From Paractinoplanes rishiriensis (GTDB lineage Bacteria > Actinomycetota > Actinomycetes > Mycobacteriales > Micromonosporaceae), in the NCBI RefSeq assembly GCF_016862375.1, contig NZ_BOMV01000031.1, forward strand, positions 1 through 35,327: 35,327 bases of DNA, written 5' to 3'. Under the pieces are notes generated by a model that saw nothing but the letters and a program-made list of their open reading frames with translations, was not told the DNA's origin and ran no database searches. The first letter of the stretch is position 1. Every line of letters starts with the position of its first letter. Both the position numbers and the translations under genes were made by a program. Below are positions 32,417 to 35,327 of this stretch, piece by piece.

Positions 32417-34558
32417 TCAGGCCCGCGGAACCGCGGTCACCGTGACGGCAGTGTTCGCCGCGAGCGCCACCGGCGCCGTGACGTCACTGCCGTACGTGGT
32501 GGAACCGGCCGTCTGGGCACCGCTGAGCTGCACCGTGCCGGCGGCCGGCGAGGTGACCTCGATGGTGCCGGTGGACCGGTCGTAGACCGCGTCGACGCCC
32601 GCGTCCTTCTGGGCGAAGTGCTGGGTGCGCACCGAGGTGTAGGCGCCCAGGTCCGACCAGTTGAGGTTGAGCAGCGGCGTCGAGTAGATCGCCGCGTACC
32701 GGCTCACCACGTTCTCCACCCAGTCGGTGAGCAGCGTCCGCCCGTTGCCGTAGTCCCGGACGTTGCTGATGTGGAACGTGTGCGAGTTGATCGAGCCGGA
32801 GGCGACGTGCTGGAGGCCGATGCCGCCCTCGTAGTCGATGATCTGCTGGTAGGTGCGGTCGGTCGGCCAGTACGGGAACCGGCCGTTCGGGCCGTAGAAG
32901 GAGTTGTAGAAGTGCGTCTCCTCGTCCGGCGCGGTGACGAAGTAGGCGATGTTCGTCGGCCAGTCCGGCACCACCTCGACGGCCGGCTCCAGCGGGTGCA
33001 CGATGCTCGCGTTGAAGTGCGCCGGCTTGTGGCTGTTGAACGAGTAGTTGCCGTGCAGGTACTTGACGCCCAGGTCCTTGGCGGCCTGCAGCAGGTTCGG
33101 GTTGGACCCGGCCAGGCCGTGGTCGACCGGCACGCCGGTGTCGTCGTCCGGGTCGACGGTGTAGACGCCGAGACCGGAGTACTCCGGGGTCTTGAGCACG
33201 TCGGCCGGGTGGGTCAGGCCGATCGCGTTGCCCGCGTTGCGGTTGGTGAGGATCTCGCCGTGCGAGGTGGCGTAGTCGGTGTGGTTCAGCTCCGGGTGGT
33301 TCAACGTGTGGTTCAGCCACCGGAAGCTGCCGGCCAGGCACTTCGTGGTCGCGGTGAGCTCCGCGATGCCGCCGTTCGGGCTGCACTGGTTACCGGCGAA
33401 CGGGTCGATGTCGGCGCCGTTGTAGGCCAGGTTGAACGTGAAGTTCCCGATCTGCGGGTACGCCGTGCGCAGCGCGGTCTGCTGGGCGTTCAGGTTGACC
33501 ATGTCGTGCGCGGACACCCGGAAGCCGGGGTCGTACTCGATGGTCCCGTCCGACTTGTAGTGGTCCGAGCTGTTGAACCAGTCGTCCACGTCGACGTTCA
33601 GGTAGTGCCGCTGCTCGCCCAGGTGCAGCCCCTTGGTGGCCCACCGGACCAGGCCGTAGACCAGGACGTCGGACTGCAGCAGGTACTGGTTGCTGGTGAA
33701 GGTCAGCGCCAGCCGCTCGCGGCCGTCCGTCGAGGTGGTGCGCACCCCCAGCACGTTGGTGCCGTCGGTGATGGTGGCCTCGGCGGCACAGCCCGGCTTG
33801 ATCGCCGTCTTGTACACGTAGGTCTGCACGAGCGGCAGGCTGACGTCGGCCTTGAGGTAGTCGAACACCTGCGCGCCGGCCGGGGTGAGCGACACGTTCA
33901 GCGGGGTGTCGCCGACCGAGGTCTCACCGGCCGAGTTCAGGCAGTAGTCCTCGGGCCAGGTCCCGTAGCTGGTGTAGAGCGAAGCCTGGCGAACACCGAA
34001 GTTCCGCTCGTACGCCCACAGGATGTTCCACTCGGTGGGGTCGATCCCGTTGAGCCAGCTGCCGCCCGACTCGTACACCTGCATGCTGTTGGTCAGCAGG
34101 ATCGCGTTGTACTTGCCGACGCCGTCGGGGCGCACGACCGTGCTGGTGGTGATCGGGGTCTCGGCGCTGTAGAGCACGTCGTAGGACGCGCCGAGCCGGT
34201 CGAGGGTGGTCTTCCAGGTGGGCACGCCGAAGTCGTCGGCGTTGGTGCCGATGACCAGCGCGCGCAGCGCCACCTTGTCGTTCAGACCGGCCTCGGCGGC
34301 GAGCAGGGCCGCGGACTTCGACTTGCCGGCGGCGGGCTTGGCCACGGGGACCTTGCCGGCGCGCTTGGGCAGCGGCTTGGCCGCGGTCACCCGCGGCGGC
34401 GCCACCTGGCCGTAGCCGGGCACCTGGGGTGCGACGCCGGGCTTACGGGGACGTTCGGGCTGGGCGCTGGCCGAGCCCGGCAGCGTTGCCACGAGCGCAC
34501 CCGCGGCTAATACGGCGACCAGGCTGCGCACCGCTCGACGGGGGGCGAGACGGGCCAT
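32417..34558 (-). CDS. Secreted PelA-deacetylase-like protein
   Basis: This 713-aa exported protein likely removes N-acetyl groups from the polymer. The ATG at 34558 has GGAGGT 6 nt upstream and gives a signal peptide (MARLAPRRAVRSLVAVLAAGALVATLPGSASA). A Lys/Pro/Ala-rich linker is followed by an alpha/beta domain (about 85-290: LRALVIGTNADDFGVP, YNAILLTNS). Next comes a polysaccharide-deacetylase-like domain with the acidic pair in YLNVDVDDWF (about 323) and HxxxH in WLNHTLNHPELNH (about 416), the metal-binding layout of this fold. A C-terminal beta-domain (about 620-713) ends the protein. The architecture is like PelA without its GH114 hydrolase domain; the hydrolases are separate genes in the same operon. 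This is the first gene of that operon. Confidence 0.82.
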   Translation of the reverse strand: MARLAPRRAVRSLVAVLAAGALVATLPGSASAQPERPRKPGVAPQVPGYGQVAPPRVTAAKPLPKRAGKVPVAKPAAGKSKSAALLAAEAGLNDKVALRALVIGTNADDFGVPTWKTTLDRLGASYDVLYSAETPITTSTVVRPDGVGKYNAILLTNSMQVYESGGSWLNGIDPTEWNILWAYERNFGVRQASLYTSYGTWPEDYCLNSAGETSVGDTPLNVSLTPAGAQVFDYLKADVSLPLVQTYVYKTAIKPGCAAEATITDGTNVLGVRTTSTDGRERLALTFTSNQYLLQSDVLVYGLVRWATKGLHLGEQRHYLNVDVDDWFNSSDHYKSDGTIEYDPGFRVSAHDMVNLNAQQTALRTAYPQIGNFTFNLAYNGADIDPFAGNQCSPNGGIAELTATTKCLAGSFRWLNHTLNHPELNHTDYATSHGEILTNRNAGNAIGLTHPADVLKTPEYSGLGVYTVDPDDDTGVPVDHGLAGSNPNLLQAAKDLGVKYLHGNYSFNSHKPAHFNASIVHPLEPAVEVVPDWPTNIAYFVTAPDEETHFYNSFYGPNGRFPYWPTDRTYQQIIDYEGGIGLQHVASGSINSHTFHISNVRDYGNGRTLLTDWVENVVSRYAAIYSTPLLNLNWSDLGAYTSVRTQHFAQKDAGVDAVYDRSTGTIEVTSPAAGTVQLSGAQTAGSTTYGSDVTAPVALAANTAVTVTAVPRA

Positions 34559-34680
34559 CAGGCGACCTCCAGGGTCATAAGGCGTCGGATTACTGCGAGG
34601 TTGAGGAACGACCATTAAGGAAGCGGGCCGACGGCGAGTCTAAGCAAAACTTAAGGATGCGAGCCCGGGCGTTCGGGTGT

Positions 34681-34759
34681 CCCCAGGATGACTGTTGATG
34701 TGGTTGACCAGCATTGACGACAGTGATAGTGCCTTGATGACGGTTCTCCATCCCTGGGG
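34681..34759. promoter_or_regulatory. Phased TTGA repeats inside a long dyad upstream of the Pel-like operon
   Basis: TTGA occurs at 34695, 34704, 34714 and 34734 with a GTGA at 34723, so the motif recurs every 9-11 bp, about one helix turn. The array is enclosed by CCCCAGGATG (34681-34690) and CATCCCTGGGG (34749-34759), which are complementary except for one bulged base. Placed 120-200 bp before the first start codon, it could be a multi-dimer regulator site or, if transcribed, a structured leader. Confidence 0.45.
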
Positions 34760-35327
34760 GGTACCGCAATGTTTCGCCGCCGTGAAGACCCCCCTGACTT
34801 GCACGTTTCCTATTGTCTGATTAATGAGCCGTTAATATTTCTCGCGCGCCGGGCGGCCCGCCGACCAAGATCGAATAGACATCTTATAGTCCACATTGGG
34901 CGATTTGGCGGGAGAGCTAGGTTCCGTAACATTCTCAGGACTGCGCCAAAACGGTCCCTTGTAGACCGTCGGGGATGGACGGTGCGTGATCGCTCGATAC
35001 ACCCACCGTTCCGAGAGCCGTAAGTTGGCACTCATCTGCCGTTCCCCACACCGGAATGGCGAACTGACGCAGCGTTACCTCCCGGAAACGGTCGCGTCCG
35101 GCACCGACGCCATTTAGAGAGACGTCTAACACGCTATTTCTCAGACCTTTGCAAGCTACTCACCGGTATTTGCCAAATCCAATGCCCTGGGCACCCGGCA
35201 GGGTAGACATTTATCGATTCAAGGCCGGGCTCCGCTGCGCCGATCCGCCGGTGCGTGCGGCGGGGCATCGGGGTCACGGGGCGGGGCGGTCGGGCGGGGT
35301 GCCTTCGCCGGTAGCCCGGCCCTCTTT
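34760..35327. other. Gene-free region upstream of the Pel-like operon
   Basis: Between 34800 and 34960 the DNA is clearly less GC-rich (ATTAATGAG, TTAATATTT, CTTATAG), as expected for a regulatory region. Small open frames exist on both strands (for instance a plus frame at 34769-35023) but none has family resemblance. A small dyad, TTAGA (35114-35118) with TCTAA (35125-35129), and a CCCTG/CAGGG hairpin near 35186-35204 are visible. I cannot place a confident promoter for the operon. Confidence 0.5.

Noticed and set aside
31679..34510. A 943-aa plus-strand open frame over pelF and the deacetylase gene
   Set aside because: It is antisense to two genes with recognisable motifs and is made of Val/Gly/Arg-rich sequence typical of shadow frames.
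34681..34759. A c-di-GMP riboswitch upstream of the Pel-like operon
   Set aside because: It would suit the biology, but none of the conserved motifs of the c-di-GMP-I or -II aptamers could be found on either strand.
34769..35023. A small plus-strand gene of 84 codons starting after a G-rich run
   Set aside because: It has no homology or motif I recognise, lies in the AT-richer regulatory region, and an overlapping minus frame is equally open. Not supported as a gene.

Overview
The window is high-GC DNA with many GTG starts, 4-base ATGA/GTGA gene overlaps, a perfect CebR box and many secreted glycoside hydrolases. This points to a soil actinomycete, most likely of the Micromonosporaceae (Actinoplanes-like). 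The taxonomic call is an inference from gene style and content; there is no rRNA or other marker gene here.

Layout, left to right. (1) 1-1013: GC-rich tandem repeats and no convincing gene. (2) 1014-2568: a CebR-boxed promoter, a secreted GH5 mannanase/cellulase-type enzyme with a CBM2, and a strong terminator. (3) 2614-4823: a small DUF6394-like membrane protein coupled to a two-RCK potassium channel, followed by a secreted SGNH hydrolase (4871-6091). (4) 6080-7615, minus: a tyrosinase and a small gene that duplicates its C-terminal domain. (5) 7728-8948: a MarR regulator and an unrecognised membrane protein, with a palindrome between them. (6) 9008-12131, minus: a three-gene operon of an LVIVD-type secreted protein, a His-motif secreted protein and an APH-family kinase, with a good promoter and a leader hairpin. 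(7) 12667-23594, minus: a four-gene operon of secreted glycosidases (GH78, two GH106-like, GH127) suited to rhamnose- and arabinose-containing plant polysaccharides such as rhamnogalacturonan. (8) 23705-34558, minus: a nine-gene operon for making and exporting an exopolysaccharide, closed by a hairpin. (9) 34559-35327: a gene-free leader/upstream region with phased repeats.

The most interesting region is the nine-gene operon. It encodes, in transcription order, a PelA-deacetylase-like secreted protein, a PelF-type GT4 glycosyltransferase, a polytopic PelG-like membrane protein with an unusual repetitive N-terminal tail, a sugar-1-phosphate nucleotidylyltransferase, an NAD-dependent epimerase whose catalytic Lys is replaced by His, a GH114/TM1410-type hydrolase, a UDP-sugar 6-dehydrogenase, a second SDR epimerase, and a PelA-hydrolase-like protein. 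This looks like an actinobacterial Pel-type exopolysaccharide system. The activities of the single PelA protein of Pseudomonas are split over separate genes, dedicated sugar-nucleotide (probably uronic acid) genes are built in, and no PelD-like c-di-GMP receptor or outer-membrane component lies within the window.
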